From NCBI GenBank assembly GCA_035318985.1, contig DATHDP010000114.1, forward strand, positions 1-42,612: 42,612 bases of DNA, in the 5' to 3' direction. Within the stretch, counting starts at the first letter, position 1. Each line of letters opens with the position of its first letter. The notes under the pieces are model-generated. The model was given only the letters and a program-made list of their open reading frames with translations. It was not told the DNA's origin and did no database searches. This document shows, one piece after another, positions 15,955 to 23,910 of this stretch. The position numbers and the translations under genes are program-made. This DNA comes from VBAS01 sp035318985. GTDB lineage: Bacteria > Bacteroidota > Bacteroidia > Chitinophagales > Chitinophagaceae.

Positions 15955-16616
15955 GATAGTTTTCCAAGATAAATAAGTGTCAATCCAATGAAATCAAAAA
16001 AAGCATGGACAAAGATACCATACCACAAATTTCGGTTAAACTTTAGTATCAACGCATGATATACAGCACCCGCGATAGCTGTAAGCAATATTCCTTTTAT
16101 ACCTTGTTGAAAATGGTAGAGACCGAAAATGATGGTCGTCAGCATAAAAGCTATGGGTGTGGCCCATCTGCCCTTGAATATTTTTTCAAACCTGGTAAAT
16201 ATAAAACCATGAAAAATGATTTCTTCGTAAAAACCACCAACTAGAAGGGCTATGATTAGAATAATAACATAATTAACAGGGCTATTGCGAATGTTTGAAA
16301 AATCAGACAGGTCAATTTTCCTCGATGGAAGAATGCTATTGATAAGCGGATCCCATGCAAATCTGAAAAAGAGAGAAAGTAATATGGCTGCAATGATGCC
16401 GATCCAAATTGCTTTTAACTGAAATCGTTTGAAGCTGAAAAAAATATCTGAAAAAGATTCTTTTGAAATATATTTTAAATAAAGCCAGACAACAACCAAA
16501 ACAACTATAGGATAAATAAAGATTGTTAAGCTGGCATAATGAGGTATAAAAAAACAAAATGCAATTGTAAGGATCAATAAAAAGATCTTTAACGCATTTG
16601 ATGATTCGGTTTTCAA
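15951..16616 (-). CDS. CPBP (CAAX/bacteriocin-processing) family membrane protease
   Basis: This 221-residue polytopic membrane protein of the CPBP/ABI family is predicted to have about six to seven helices. The three active-site motifs are recognisable: EEIIFHGF (the EExxxR motif, with His where Arg is usual), FGLYHF (FxxxH) and VHAFFDF (HxxxD). Such proteins are intramembrane glutamic-type proteases; the target is unknown. The only reasonable start is a TTG at 16616, preceded by a good Shine-Dalgarno AAGGTGA and lying 22 nt after the paaC stop. The end overlaps paaD by 4 nt. Its placement between paaC and paaD is unusual. Confidence 0.8.
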   Translation of the reverse strand: MKTESSNALKIFLLILTIAFCFFIPHYASLTIFIYPIVVLVVVWLYLKYISKESFSDIFFSFKRFQLKAIWIGIIAAILLSLFFRFAWDPLINSILPSRKIDLSDFSNIRNSPVNYVIILIIALLVGGFYEEIIFHGFIFTRFEKIFKGRWATPIAFMLTTIIFGLYHFQQGIKGILLTAIAGAVYHALILKFNRNLWYGIFVHAFFDFIGLTLIYLGKLS

Positions 16617-16620
16617 AATA

Positions 16621-16627
16621 TCACCTT
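16621..16627 (-). promoter_or_regulatory. Shine-Dalgarno supporting TTG start of the CPBP gene
   Basis: The reverse strand reads AAGGTGA four nt before the TTG at 16616. AGGTGA is complementary to the 16S 3' end. Since strong SD sequences are uncommon in Bacteroidota, this supports the TTG start. Confidence 0.5.
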
Positions 16628-16637
16628 GTATTTTAAG

Positions 16638-17390
16638 TTACCAATCGCATCCGGGATAGGTCCTTTGCATGTATTGTAATTCAGTAAATATCGAAGCGAG
16701 TTGATCGGTATGTTTTCCTTCCTTACCGCCTGTTTGCATTAATGTTTTTCCAGGGATAGTCAATGTTGCTTCAGAAAAAATTTCTTTTACTTTATTCATC
16801 CATGGCTCTTTTAGCTTTGAGATGTCAACGCCGCTTCCATCACTTGTAATTTGTAACTCATAATTTGTAGCTGAAAATAATTCATCTGTAAATTTCCAAA
16901 GCTCTTCGATCGCTTTTATCATACGCTGATGACTTTCGTCTGTTCCGTCGCCTAATCTTATTACCCATTCACTGCTCCACCGAAGATGATAAGTAACTTC
17001 TTTTAAAGACTTTTCTGCAATAGCTGCGAGCTGTTCATCCTTGCTATTTTGCAATTGTTGAAATAATAAATATTGATACTGGCTAAAGAGAAATTGCCGG
17101 AGAATTGTTTGCGCCCAATCGCCTTTTGGTTGTTCAACTAATAAACAATTTTTAAACTCTTCTTCCTTTCTTAAATAAGCTAATGAATCTTCGGTTGCAT
17201 CATTGCCGATTAACGTTGCTGCATATTGATAAAAATTTCTTGCTTGCCCGATGAGGTCAAGAGAAATATTAGTGATAGCAATATCTTGTTCCAGCACCGG
17301 GCCATGACCGCACCATTCTGCATTTCGTTGACCGAGAATCAAAGAATCATCCGCCAGGTGTAATGTATACTCAATTAATACTTGTTTCAT
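16638..17390 (-). CDS. paaC: 1,2-phenylacetyl-CoA epoxidase structural subunit PaaC
   Basis: This 250-residue ferritin-like PaaC is the non-catalytic partner of PaaA in the epoxidase heterotetramer. Characteristic segments are LADDSLILGQRNAEWCGHGPVLEQDIA, ISLDLIGQARNFYQYAA, LAYLRKEEEFKN, KEVTYHLRWSSEWVIRLGDGTDESH and a C-terminal LQYMQRTYPGCDW. Length is close to the roughly 248 residues of characterised PaaC. It lies 28 nt after paaB in the order paaA-paaB-paaC. Confidence 0.95.
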   Translation of the reverse strand: MKQVLIEYTLHLADDSLILGQRNAEWCGHGPVLEQDIAITNISLDLIGQARNFYQYAATLIGNDATEDSLAYLRKEEEFKNCLLVEQPKGDWAQTILRQFLFSQYQYLLFQQLQNSKDEQLAAIAEKSLKEVTYHLRWSSEWVIRLGDGTDESHQRMIKAIEELWKFTDELFSATNYELQITSDGSGVDISKLKEPWMNKVKEIFSEATLTIPGKTLMQTGGKEGKHTDQLASIFTELQYMQRTYPGCDW

Positions 17391-17398
17391 TTCTTTTT

Positions 17399-17416
17399 CC
17401 CGTTTAGGGTTGGGGG
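17399..17416. repeat. C/G-rich element in the paaB-paaC gap, copy 2
   Basis: On the reverse strand it reads CCCCCAACCCTAAACGGG, a divergent relative of the elements at 5941 and 42397. It fills most of the 28-nt gap between paaB and paaC. Confidence 0.4.
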
Positions 17417-17418
17417 TT

Positions 17419-17781
17419 TTACATTTGATTCACTTCATCAGGCAGATCATAAAAAGTAGGGTGACGATAAATTTTATCTACCGCAGGTTCAAATAATTCT
17501 CCTGCTTCTTCAGGATTGGATGCATGGATATATTTTGATTCAACTACCCAAAGACTTACCCCTTCCATCCTTCTTGTATAAACGTCTCTTGCATTTTCAA
17601 TTGCCATTTGTGCGTCGGTAGCATGCAAGCTGCCTACATGTTTATGATCGAGTCCTTGTTTACTTCTTATAAAGACTTCCCAAAGTGGCCAATCGCTTTT
17701 TGCTTCGGAAGAAACGATATTGCCTCCTGCTTTATCTTCGGGAATGTCTCCGTAATAGAACTTTCTTAAATAATTATTCAT
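17419..17781 (-). CDS. paaB: 1,2-phenylacetyl-CoA epoxidase subunit PaaB
   Basis: This 120-residue PaaB is the small bridging subunit of the PaaABCE monooxygenase. The typical core is WPLWEVFIRSKQGLDHKHVGSLHA followed by DAQMAIENARDVYTRRMEGVSLWVV. It is slightly longer than the roughly 95-residue enterobacterial form because of an N-terminal extension and a tail, as seen in Bacteroidota homologues. It is encoded between paaA (20-nt gap) and paaC (28-nt gap). Confidence 0.94.
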   Translation of the reverse strand: MNNYLRKFYYGDIPEDKAGGNIVSSEAKSDWPLWEVFIRSKQGLDHKHVGSLHATDAQMAIENARDVYTRRMEGVSLWVVESKYIHASNPEEAGELFEPAVDKIYRHPTFYDLPDEVNQM

Positions 17782-17805
17782 TATTAATTTTTAATTATTA
17801 ATTAA
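17781..17805. repeat. AT-only repeat spacer between paaA and paaB
   Basis: The gap is built of near-palindromic ATTATTAA/TTAATTATTAATTAA units and touches the paaA stop and the paaB start codon. It is simple-sequence spacer DNA and may carry little else. Confidence 0.4.
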
Positions 17806-18740
17806 GCGGCTTTCCTGTTTTTTCTTTTCTCTGCATGTGCTGCCGCAGCCTCCCTCACCCATTCGCCTTCATCCCATGCTTTTCTTCTTGCATCCAATCT
17901 TTCTTTATTACAAGGACCATTTCCTTTCACAACATTCCAAAACTCATCCCAGTTTATTTCACCAAAATCATAATGCATTCTTTGTTCATTCCATTTCAAT
18001 TTATCATCTGGCAATCTCATTCCTAAAACTTTTACTTGCTCCGCACACATATCAACAAAATTTTGCCGAAGCTCGTCATTTGTTTTTCTTTTTATTTTCC
18101 ATTTCATGCTTTGCTCACTGTTGGTGCTTTCACTATCATGCGGACCAAACATCATCAACGATGGCCACCACCAGCGATCGATCGCATCCTGGCACATTGC
18201 TTTTTGTTCGTCAGTTCCTTTGCTTAGCACTAATAAAATCTCAAATCCCTGGCGTTGATGAAAACTTTCTTCTTTACAGATCCTTACCATCGCTCTTGCA
18301 TAAGGACCGTAAGAAGTTCTTGTCAGCATTACCTGGTTCATGATCGCTGCACCATCAACCAGCCAACCAATAGCGCCAATATCAGCCCATGTTTTTGTTG
18401 GATAATTAAAAATGGAAGAATATTTTGCTTTACCGCTGTGCAGATCGTTGATCGTTTCTTCTCTTGTGATCCCTAAAGTTTCGCAGGCACTATATAAATA
18501 CAAACCATGTCCTGCTTCATCCTGGACCTTTGCGATCAGGATTGCTTTTCTTTTTAAGGAGGGAGCTCTTGAGATCCAGGCACCCTCAGGCAACATGCCT
18601 ACAATTTCACTATGAGCATGTTGGCTTACCTGCCTGATATTTGTTTTGCGATAAGCATCCGGCATCCAATCTTTAGGCTCTAATTTTATTTCATTATCGA
18701 TTTTACCCTGGAATATTTTTTCGAGATCCAATGTTGCCAT
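17802..18740 (-). CDS. paaA: 1,2-phenylacetyl-CoA epoxidase catalytic subunit PaaA
   Basis: This 312-residue ferritin-like diiron oxygenase adds an epoxide to the ring of phenylacetyl-CoA with electrons from PaaE. Diiron ligands are visible as two ExxH motifs: DEAGH (E75, H78) and EESFH (E158, H161), plus E45 in HAHSEIVG. Other hallmarks are PEGAWISRAPSLKRKAI, RRKAWDEGEWVREA and the tryptophan-rich CQDAIDRWWWPSL. Length matches the family (about 309). It is the first gene of the paaA-paaB-paaC-CPBP-paaD operon, with a good promoter 20 nt upstream. Confidence 0.96.
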   Translation of the reverse strand: MATLDLEKIFQGKIDNEIKLEPKDWMPDAYRKTNIRQVSQHAHSEIVGMLPEGAWISRAPSLKRKAILIAKVQDEAGHGLYLYSACETLGITREETINDLHSGKAKYSSIFNYPTKTWADIGAIGWLVDGAAIMNQVMLTRTSYGPYARAMVRICKEESFHQRQGFEILLVLSKGTDEQKAMCQDAIDRWWWPSLMMFGPHDSESTNSEQSMKWKIKRKTNDELRQNFVDMCAEQVKVLGMRLPDDKLKWNEQRMHYDFGEINWDEFWNVVKGNGPCNKERLDARRKAWDEGEWVREAAAAHAEKRKNRKAA

Positions 18741-18759
18741 CGCTTTAAGAATTAGATAG

Positions 18760-18792
18760 CAAATCTAACGAAAACCAACGGGTGTTAGTCAA
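18760..18792 (-). promoter_or_regulatory. Promoter of the paaABC-CPBP-D operon
   Basis: On the reverse strand, TTG (18792-18790) is followed after 22 nt by TAGATTTG (18767-18760), an exact TAnnTTTG box about 20 nt before the paaA ATG. Regulation by the nearby TetR protein is plausible but no clear operator was seen. Confidence 0.5.
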
Positions 18793-18911
18793 TGATATTG
18801 GTCAGGATAATCTTAGTCAAGAAATTCATAAATAGTAAAATTTCATAGTTGGCTTTCCAAACATCGTACGCTTTTTGTTGTTATAGAAGGTCATCAACTA
18901 ACTAACCTTCA

Positions 18912-19133
18912 ATGCACGAATTGCATAGCCTTGATAATTCGCAGCTAATGGATTTATTAGCCAGGCATACTTCTGATTATACAAAAATGATCACTGATAA
19001 TAATATGGGAGATGATTATGAAAAATGTAAGTTGACAATTAAAGCCATCCAAACAGAGATTGAAATAAGAAAGAATGATCTAAACAGTTTTCCTGGAGAA
19101 ACCAATATTACCAAACCGCCCGATTTTTCTTAA
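18912..19133 (+). CDS. Small hypothetical protein (73 aa)
   Basis: This is a short soluble protein, mostly helical by composition (LHSLDNSQLMDLLARHTSDYTKMI, YEKCKLTIKAIQTEIEIRKNDL), with an acidic/polar tail. It is the only forward-strand gene between paaA and paaE and is followed 35 nt later by a perfect 10-bp hairpin terminator, which supports it as a transcribed gene. It looks like a conserved Bacteroidota hypothetical rather than a shadow frame, but no function can be given. Confidence 0.6.
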   Translation: MHELHSLDNSQLMDLLARHTSDYTKMITDNNMGDDYEKCKLTIKAIQTEIEIRKNDLNSFPGETNITKPPDFS

Positions 19134-19167
19134 TGAAAAGTGTTTATGTCGGGTCTGATTAGTAGCA

Positions 19168-19202
19168 AACAACCCCCGATTGATATTGGGGGTTGTTCTT
19201 TT
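19168..19202. terminator. Bidirectional hairpin terminator between the 73-aa gene and paaE
   Basis: AACAACCCCC (19168-19177), a 10-nt loop and GGGGGTTGTT (19188-19197) form a perfect 10-bp stem, followed by CTTTT on the forward strand. It serves the 73-aa gene and, on the reverse strand, could also end the tetR-paaE transcript. Confidence 0.85.
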
Positions 19203-19228
19203 CGTATGCTTTTCCAACAATGCGGGTT

Positions 19229-20311
19229 TTATTTTATATCGAAATCAACAACCACCTTTTCAGTTTTAGGATGGCTTTGACATGTAAGAATGTAACCTTG
19301 TTCCACTTCTTCATGTTCCAATCCCCAATGAACGTCCATTTCCACTTCACCTTCCAATAATTTTGCTTTACAGGTGCAGCACATCCCGCCTTTACAGGCA
19401 AAAGGGAGATCTGCTCCTTGTTTTAATGCAGCATCAAGAATTGTTATATCACTATTAAGAGAAAGATCAAAATCAAAACTTCTTCCATCAATTTTTACTG
19501 TGATCTTACTTTGTGGCCCTTTTTTAGCTCCTGACTCCTGACTCCTGACTCCCGACTTCTTCTTCTGGCCAGACGTTGTAAACAATTCAAAATGTATTTG
19601 CTTTTCGCCGATATCTTTTTGTTCTAAAAAGTTTTTTACACAAAAGATCATTTCTTCAGGACCGCAAATAAATATTTCATCCATCTTTTTATAATCGATC
19701 AGCTTTTCTAAATCGGTAAGCTTACCAATATCTATCCTGCCAAAGTTGATCGGTATTTCTGTTCTTTCGCGACTAAGAACATTTATGAAGCTAAAGCGAT
19801 CAATGAATTTATTTTTTAATCCTTCCAGTTCTTCAAAGAAAATGATGGAGCTGCGACTTCGATTTCCATACACTAACGTGAATGTGCTTTGCGGTTCTGT
19901 TCTTAAAGTTGTTTTTATAATTGATATAACAGGAGTAATGCCGCTACCGGCTGCAAATGCGAGATAATTTTTTTTATTGGTTGGATTTAACTCAGTATAA
20001 AATTTTCCAACCGGCTCCATTACATCTAATTCGTCCCCTTCTTTCAAATTTTCATTTGCAAAAGAAGAGAACAATCCGCCCTCAACTTTTTTTATTGCAA
20101 CTTTCCATTTTTTATCGAGTGGTGAACTGCAGAGTGAATAAGTTCTTCTAACCTCTTCGCCAGACAGGTTAGTTCGCATCGTGAGGCTTTGCCCTTGCTT
20201 AAATTGAAAAGAGTTTGCTAAAGATTCCGGGATCTCAAATTCCACCGAAACACATTGATCTGTTTCCTTATTGATTTTTTTTATTCGGAGCGGATAAAAA
20301 TGAATAGACAT
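19229..20311 (-). CDS. paaE: 1,2-phenylacetyl-CoA epoxidase reductase PaaE
   Basis: This 360-residue PaaE passes electrons from NADPH to the PaaABC diiron centre. The N-terminal ferredoxin-NADP reductase module has FAD-binding RRTYSLCSSP (about 55-64), NADP-binding FAAGSGITPVISII and a later FICGPEEMI. The C-terminal plant-type [2Fe-2S] ferredoxin module has the ligand pattern CKGGMCCTC and a fourth Cys in ILTCQSHP. The linker between modules (about residues 253-262) is encoded by a heptanucleotide tandem repeat. It is transcribed directly after the TetR gene (3-nt gap), apart from paaABC-D. Confidence 0.95.
   Translation of the reverse strand: MSIHFYPLRIKKINKETDQCVSVEFEIPESLANSFQFKQGQSLTMRTNLSGEEVRRTYSLCSSPLDKKWKVAIKKVEGGLFSSFANENLKEGDELDVMEPVGKFYTELNPTNKKNYLAFAAGSGITPVISIIKTTLRTEPQSTFTLVYGNRSRSSIIFFEELEGLKNKFIDRFSFINVLSRERTEIPINFGRIDIGKLTDLEKLIDYKKMDEIFICGPEEMIFCVKNFLEQKDIGEKQIHFELFTTSGQKKKSGVRSQESGAKKGPQSKITVKIDGRSFDFDLSLNSDITILDAALKQGADLPFACKGGMCCTCKAKLLEGEVEMDVHWGLEHEEVEQGYILTCQSHPKTEKVVVDFDIK
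19527..19556 (-). repeat. Heptanucleotide tandem repeat inside paaE
   Basis: The reverse strand reads GTCGGGA followed by three GTCAGGA units and GC. Because the unit is 7 nt, the frame rotates and encodes SGVRSQESGA. It lies in the linker between the reductase and ferredoxin modules, where extra residues are tolerated. Confidence 0.8.
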
Positions 20312-20314
20312 ATT

Positions 20315-20899
20315 CTATTTTCTCAATCCATCTACCATTATTAAAACCATGTTATCTTCCAGATCTTTTGAGCTGATCTTGGCGGTGGAGCGATGCCAGC
20401 TTTCTATACCATTTACTGAATGAAGCATTATAAGTACAGCCGTAGGCGCATCGATCTTTTTGATCTCATTTTTTGAAATACCTTCTTCAATGATAGCAGC
20501 AAAACGTTTACGGTAGCTGCGGCGTTGGTTATGAAAATTAGAAAGGTAAGGCTCGTCAAGATGTTTCCATTCACGATCACAAACGATCACCTCTTCAAAT
20601 GTTTCGATCATTTGCTTGATATGAAAACGAAGAAGTGTTTCAATTTTTTTGATCGTGCCCTGGTTGCCGGATTCCAGTTCATCCATAAAAATGGTAAAAC
20701 GATTGGCGACATCAAAGCAAATGCTTTCCAGCATTTCATTCTTTGAACGAATGTGATTGTACAAACTGGCCGCTTCGATGCCAACTGTTTCAGCAAGATC
20801 ACGCATGGAGGTGGCTGCAAATCCTTTTTCGCGGAACATTTGCGCAGCTTTTTTCAGAATGAATTCTTTTTTAGAAGCTTTTTTCCTGGTTGCTTTCAT
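20315..20899 (-). CDS. TetR family regulator, probably controls paa genes
   Basis: This 194-residue TetR/AcrR regulator has an N-terminal HTH (KKAAQMFREKGFAATSMRDLAETVGIEAASLYNHIRSKNEM, about residues 16-56) and an all-helical ligand-binding domain with FEEVIVCDREWKHLDEPYL. The stop is 3 nt before paaE, so it is co-transcribed with the reductase gene. In several bacteria a TetR protein named PaaR represses paa genes and is released by phenylacetyl-CoA. The context fits that role, but the ligand is inferred. Confidence 0.88.
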   Translation of the reverse strand: MKATRKKASKKEFILKKAAQMFREKGFAATSMRDLAETVGIEAASLYNHIRSKNEMLESICFDVANRFTIFMDELESGNQGTIKKIETLLRFHIKQMIETFEEVIVCDREWKHLDEPYLSNFHNQRRSYRKRFAAIIEEGISKNEIKKIDAPTAVLIMLHSVNGIESWHRSTAKISSKDLEDNMVLIMVDGLRK

Positions 20900-20906
20900 A
20901 ATAAAT

Positions 20907-20914
20907 CAAAGATA
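20907..20914 (-). promoter_or_regulatory. Candidate -7 box of tetR-paaE
   Basis: The reverse strand reads TATCTTTG (exact TAnnTTTG), 7 nt before the tetR ATG, implying an almost leaderless mRNA. Just upstream, AATGTAA occurs twice 14 nt apart, flanked by AAGTT/AACTT arms; this could be an operator but is unproven. Confidence 0.4.
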
Positions 20915-20935
20915 AGTTCTATTAACAAATGTAAG

Positions 20936-20968
20936 TTGAAAATGTAAACTTAAAAACTTGTAGGTTTG
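20936..20968 (+). promoter_or_regulatory. Promoter candidate for the PfkB kinase gene
   Basis: TTG (20936-20938) is followed after 22 nt by TAGGTTTG (20961-20968). It would give a leader of about 125 nt before the ATG at 21101. The leader contains a simple AATCTAAAAT repeat near 21059-21090 and no recognised riboswitch. It overlaps the tetR control region, facing the other way. Confidence 0.4.
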
Positions 20969-21100
20969 CGGCCGTAAAAGAAAGCAGTCAGTGAGGTCAT
21001 GCTGGGTAAATAAGATAAACCGTCTTAGTAAGGGTTTGACTTTTATGACTCGCTTGACTAAATCTAAAATCTGCAATCGTCAATCTAAAATTATATTTGA

Positions 21101-22036
21101 ATGTCCCTTATCGTAGTTGGCTCCATGGCCTTTGATGCAATAGAAACTCCCTTTGGTAAAAGTGATAAAATAATTGGTGGCGCAGCCACATACATAGCAT
21201 GGAGTGCTTCCAATTTTACACGACCTGTACAACAGATCTCCGTTGTTGGCGGTGATTTTCCCAAAGAAGAATTGCAAATGTTAGAGGCTCGGGGTGTAAT
21301 GATGGATGGTGTGCAGATCAAAGAAAATGAAAAATCTTTTTTCTGGAGTGGCCGTTATCACCTTGACATGAATACCCGTGATACATTAGAAACGCAATTG
21401 AATGTGCTTGGTACTTTCAAACCAGTGGTGCCCGATAGTTATCAGGATTGTGAGTTTCTTATGCTTGGAAATCTTGCTCCTGTAGTTCAGTTATCCGTGA
21501 TCAATCAATTAAAGAATAAACCTAAGTTAGTGGTGCTTGATACCATGAATTTTTGGATGGATTCAGCGATGTCGGATCTTGAAAAAGTTTTAAAGAAAGT
21601 TGATGTGTTGTTGGTGAATGACGCTGAAGCAAGACAGCTGAGTAGTCAATATTCATTGGTAAGTGCCGCGAAAGCGATCATGGAAATGGGGCCCAAATAT
21701 CTTATTATAAAAAAAGGCGAGCATGGAGCCTTATTGTTTTATGGTGACCAGGTATTTTTTGCACCGGCACTTCCGCTTGAAGTAGTATTTGATCCAACAG
21801 GGGCTGGCGATACTTTTGCGGGTGGTTTCATTGGTCATATTGCCCGTACAAAAGATATCAGTTTTGAAAACATGAAATCGGCGATCATTGTTGGCAGTGC
21901 CATGGCAAGCTTCTGTGTCGAAAAATTTGGAGTAACAAGATTGAAAGAATTAAAAAGAGAAGATATCGATAAGCGGATCCAGCAATTTAAAGATTTGACA
22001 AAGTTTGAGATTAATCTGGATAATCATTGGGACTGA
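21101..22036 (+). CDS. PfkB family sugar/nucleoside kinase
   Basis: This 311-residue ribokinase-fold kinase has an N-terminal SLIVVGSMAFDAIETPFG, GGAATYIAWSASNF (substrate side), and the C-terminal PfkB signature DPTGAGDTFAGGFIG (about 243-257) with the catalytic Asp in GAGD. It is cytosolic. The phosphoryl acceptor (sugar, nucleoside or sugar phosphate) cannot be set from sequence. It stands as a single gene with its own promoter and a perfect terminator 12 nt after the stop. Confidence 0.9.
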   Translation: MSLIVVGSMAFDAIETPFGKSDKIIGGAATYIAWSASNFTRPVQQISVVGGDFPKEELQMLEARGVMMDGVQIKENEKSFFWSGRYHLDMNTRDTLETQLNVLGTFKPVVPDSYQDCEFLMLGNLAPVVQLSVINQLKNKPKLVVLDTMNFWMDSAMSDLEKVLKKVDVLLVNDAEARQLSSQYSLVSAAKAIMEMGPKYLIIKKGEHGALLFYGDQVFFAPALPLEVVFDPTGAGDTFAGGFIGHIARTKDISFENMKSAIIVGSAMASFCVEKFGVTRLKELKREDIDKRIQQFKDLTKFEINLDNHWD

Positions 22037-22048
22037 TCAAATAGAATT

Positions 22049-22078
22049 AAAAGCCTTTGCATTTGCAAAGGCTTTTTT
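22049..22078. terminator. Bidirectional terminator between pfkB-type kinase and lamin-tail gene
   Basis: AAAAGCCTTTGC, loop ATTT and GCAAAGGCTTTT form a perfect 12-bp stem with further T residues. The A-run on the left lets it also act for the convergent reverse-strand gene. Confidence 0.92.
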
Positions 22079-22098
22079 GTTTTGTTGAAACAAAAAAG

Positions 22099-23808
22099 TT
22101 AATTAAGTTGACGTGCCAGCACCACGACATTTTTAAAGATCTCCTTTTTGCCACTAAGGTTAAAAATCTCTGTAAATAAAATATATGTACCAACAGGCAG
22201 TTTTAATTTTTTATCATCCAGGCCATCCCATATCCAATATCCCTGCAAACCAAGTGTCGCATTTTTTACAAGATTACGAACCGGTCTTCCATTGGCATCA
22301 TAAATTGTAATGGTGGCAACATACCCAGGCTCCGTTGTTTTGTATTGAATAGTGGCAATATCATCACGGCCATCATTATCAGGAGAAAAAACTTTAGGCG
22401 TTATTTCAATCGTGGCATTAATACTTTGTAATAATTTATACTGGGAATTCTTATACGTTGGCGTACCATATCCTGCTGTAGACGCTGCAGAATGCCAGTT
22501 AGTCGCCTCTTGAGAAGTCCCGTCGGGATCAATTCTTTCTAATGATACACCATCAGGATTAGCGATCAAAGCAAATTGCCAATCATCTAAATATTTTACT
22601 TCATCCACAACTGCGCCCTGGAGATTTAGGAGGATCACATCACCTTTATCATCCGGAAATGAAGGCATCGAGGAAACAATAAAAACTGCATCAGGGTTTT
22701 GTACCATGTAATTCAATGGAAGGTTAATTGCATCTTCTATTACTACAATATAATCACCGGGAAAAATATAGTAGGGTATCGTTGATATAAGTTTTGCTGA
22801 ACTAATGGCACCACTGCTGTTTCTGTTTGCGATATATAATTTATTTGCATCAAAAATTTTACTGCTTCGGTTATAAAATTCTACATAGTCGCTTGCGCCG
22901 CTTTTAGGATTAAATAAAATTTCATTGATCACCATTTCCATTACTGCTGCATCAACAGGTAAACCGGTCTTTACTTTGTTTTTTTTACCGACCGAATTAT
23001 TCTTACAATCAGTTACATTATTTACGGTGATAGTATAAACAGTATTTGACTGCATTGCAGTTGCCAATCTCAATTGAACTTTATCAAATAATGGGGAAAT
23101 TGATGTAGCGGATTGAATGCTCAAGCCACCATCAATAGAATAATTAGCAACCGTAGCTCCTTTCAAACTATCAATGGTCTCATCAAATACTATAACGATA
23201 TTCAGGTTATCAATTGTGTAAGCATTTTTTATTGATGGTACTGATTGATCATTATTAACAGCGTCAACAGAATTTTTTATTCCAGGACTTCCTCCTCTTG
23301 CATCTGTGCTTGCTTTCCAGTTACTAATACCAGAACATGGATTTTTCGTATCGATCATTTCCAACGTCCATCCTCCATCACTCTTTACGGCATTTTGATA
23401 CCATGATAAAGAATAATTGACTGCATGAATAGTTAAACCGGTATTGCTTTTTAAATAAAATTGGTCGCCGTCATTATCAAGTGATGGAAAACTGGTAACG
23501 GAGATCACTCTTCCATAAACTTGCATAGCTGCAACGGCACTCCCGGTACAAACGATCACAAAACTATCAGGCTGTAAAATAAAATTCGGCATCGGCCCAG
23601 TTTGGCCAGTTGCATCGCCTATTCTCCAATTTTGCAAATTGATCGGGTTTGCCGAAACATTTTTTAGTTCGATCCATTCATTATTAGGTAAACCTATTTG
23701 TGGCGTTTGATCAGCCATTATTTCATCGATCACAACATCATATCGATTCTGTGCGAAAAGGTATAAAGGAGATAAAAACAGGAAAAGTGATAATGTTCTC
23801 AAAAGCAT
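22099..23808 (-). CDS. Secreted lamin-tail-domain protein with gliding/T9SS-type C-terminus
   Basis: This 569-residue exported protein has a signal peptide (MLLRTLSLFLFLSPLYLFAQ), a first lamin tail domain (about 22-145; VIDEIMADQTPQIGLPNNEWIELKN, LQNWRIGD), an Ig-like segment (about 190-290; VIVFDETIDSLKGATVANYS), and a second lamin tail domain (about 295-440; MVINEILFNPKSGASDYVEFYN). The C-terminal FlgD-like module (TPKVFSPDNDGRDD ... VGTYILFTEIFNLSGK) resembles the type B sorting domains of the type IX system. It is probably surface-exposed or released. Its function is unknown. Confidence 0.85.
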   Translation of the reverse strand: MLLRTLSLFLFLSPLYLFAQNRYDVVIDEIMADQTPQIGLPNNEWIELKNVSANPINLQNWRIGDATGQTGPMPNFILQPDSFVIVCTGSAVAAMQVYGRVISVTSFPSLDNDGDQFYLKSNTGLTIHAVNYSLSWYQNAVKSDGGWTLEMIDTKNPCSGISNWKASTDARGGSPGIKNSVDAVNNDQSVPSIKNAYTIDNLNIVIVFDETIDSLKGATVANYSIDGGLSIQSATSISPLFDKVQLRLATAMQSNTVYTITVNNVTDCKNNSVGKKNKVKTGLPVDAAVMEMVINEILFNPKSGASDYVEFYNRSSKIFDANKLYIANRNSSGAISSAKLISTIPYYIFPGDYIVVIEDAINLPLNYMVQNPDAVFIVSSMPSFPDDKGDVILLNLQGAVVDEVKYLDDWQFALIANPDGVSLERIDPDGTSQEATNWHSAASTAGYGTPTYKNSQYKLLQSINATIEITPKVFSPDNDGRDDIATIQYKTTEPGYVATITIYDANGRPVRNLVKNATLGLQGYWIWDGLDDKKLKLPVGTYILFTEIFNLSGKKEIFKNVVVLARQLN

Positions 23809-23869
23809 CTTTCAAATTAATAAATCCCTCTCAAATAAACGTTAGTGATATAATTAATTTCATTTAAGA

Positions 23870-23901
23870 TTTGGGGTGAAAAGTATTCAAACCTATCTTT
23901 G
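23870..23901 (+). promoter_or_regulatory. Promoter of the asd leader transcript
   Basis: TTTG (23870-23873), a 20-nt spacer and TATCTTTG (23894-23901) match the full Bacteroidota -33/-7 consensus. The start of transcription would fall a few nt before the leader-peptide ATG at 23911. Confidence 0.62.
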
Positions 23902-23910
23902 CCGCTCAGT

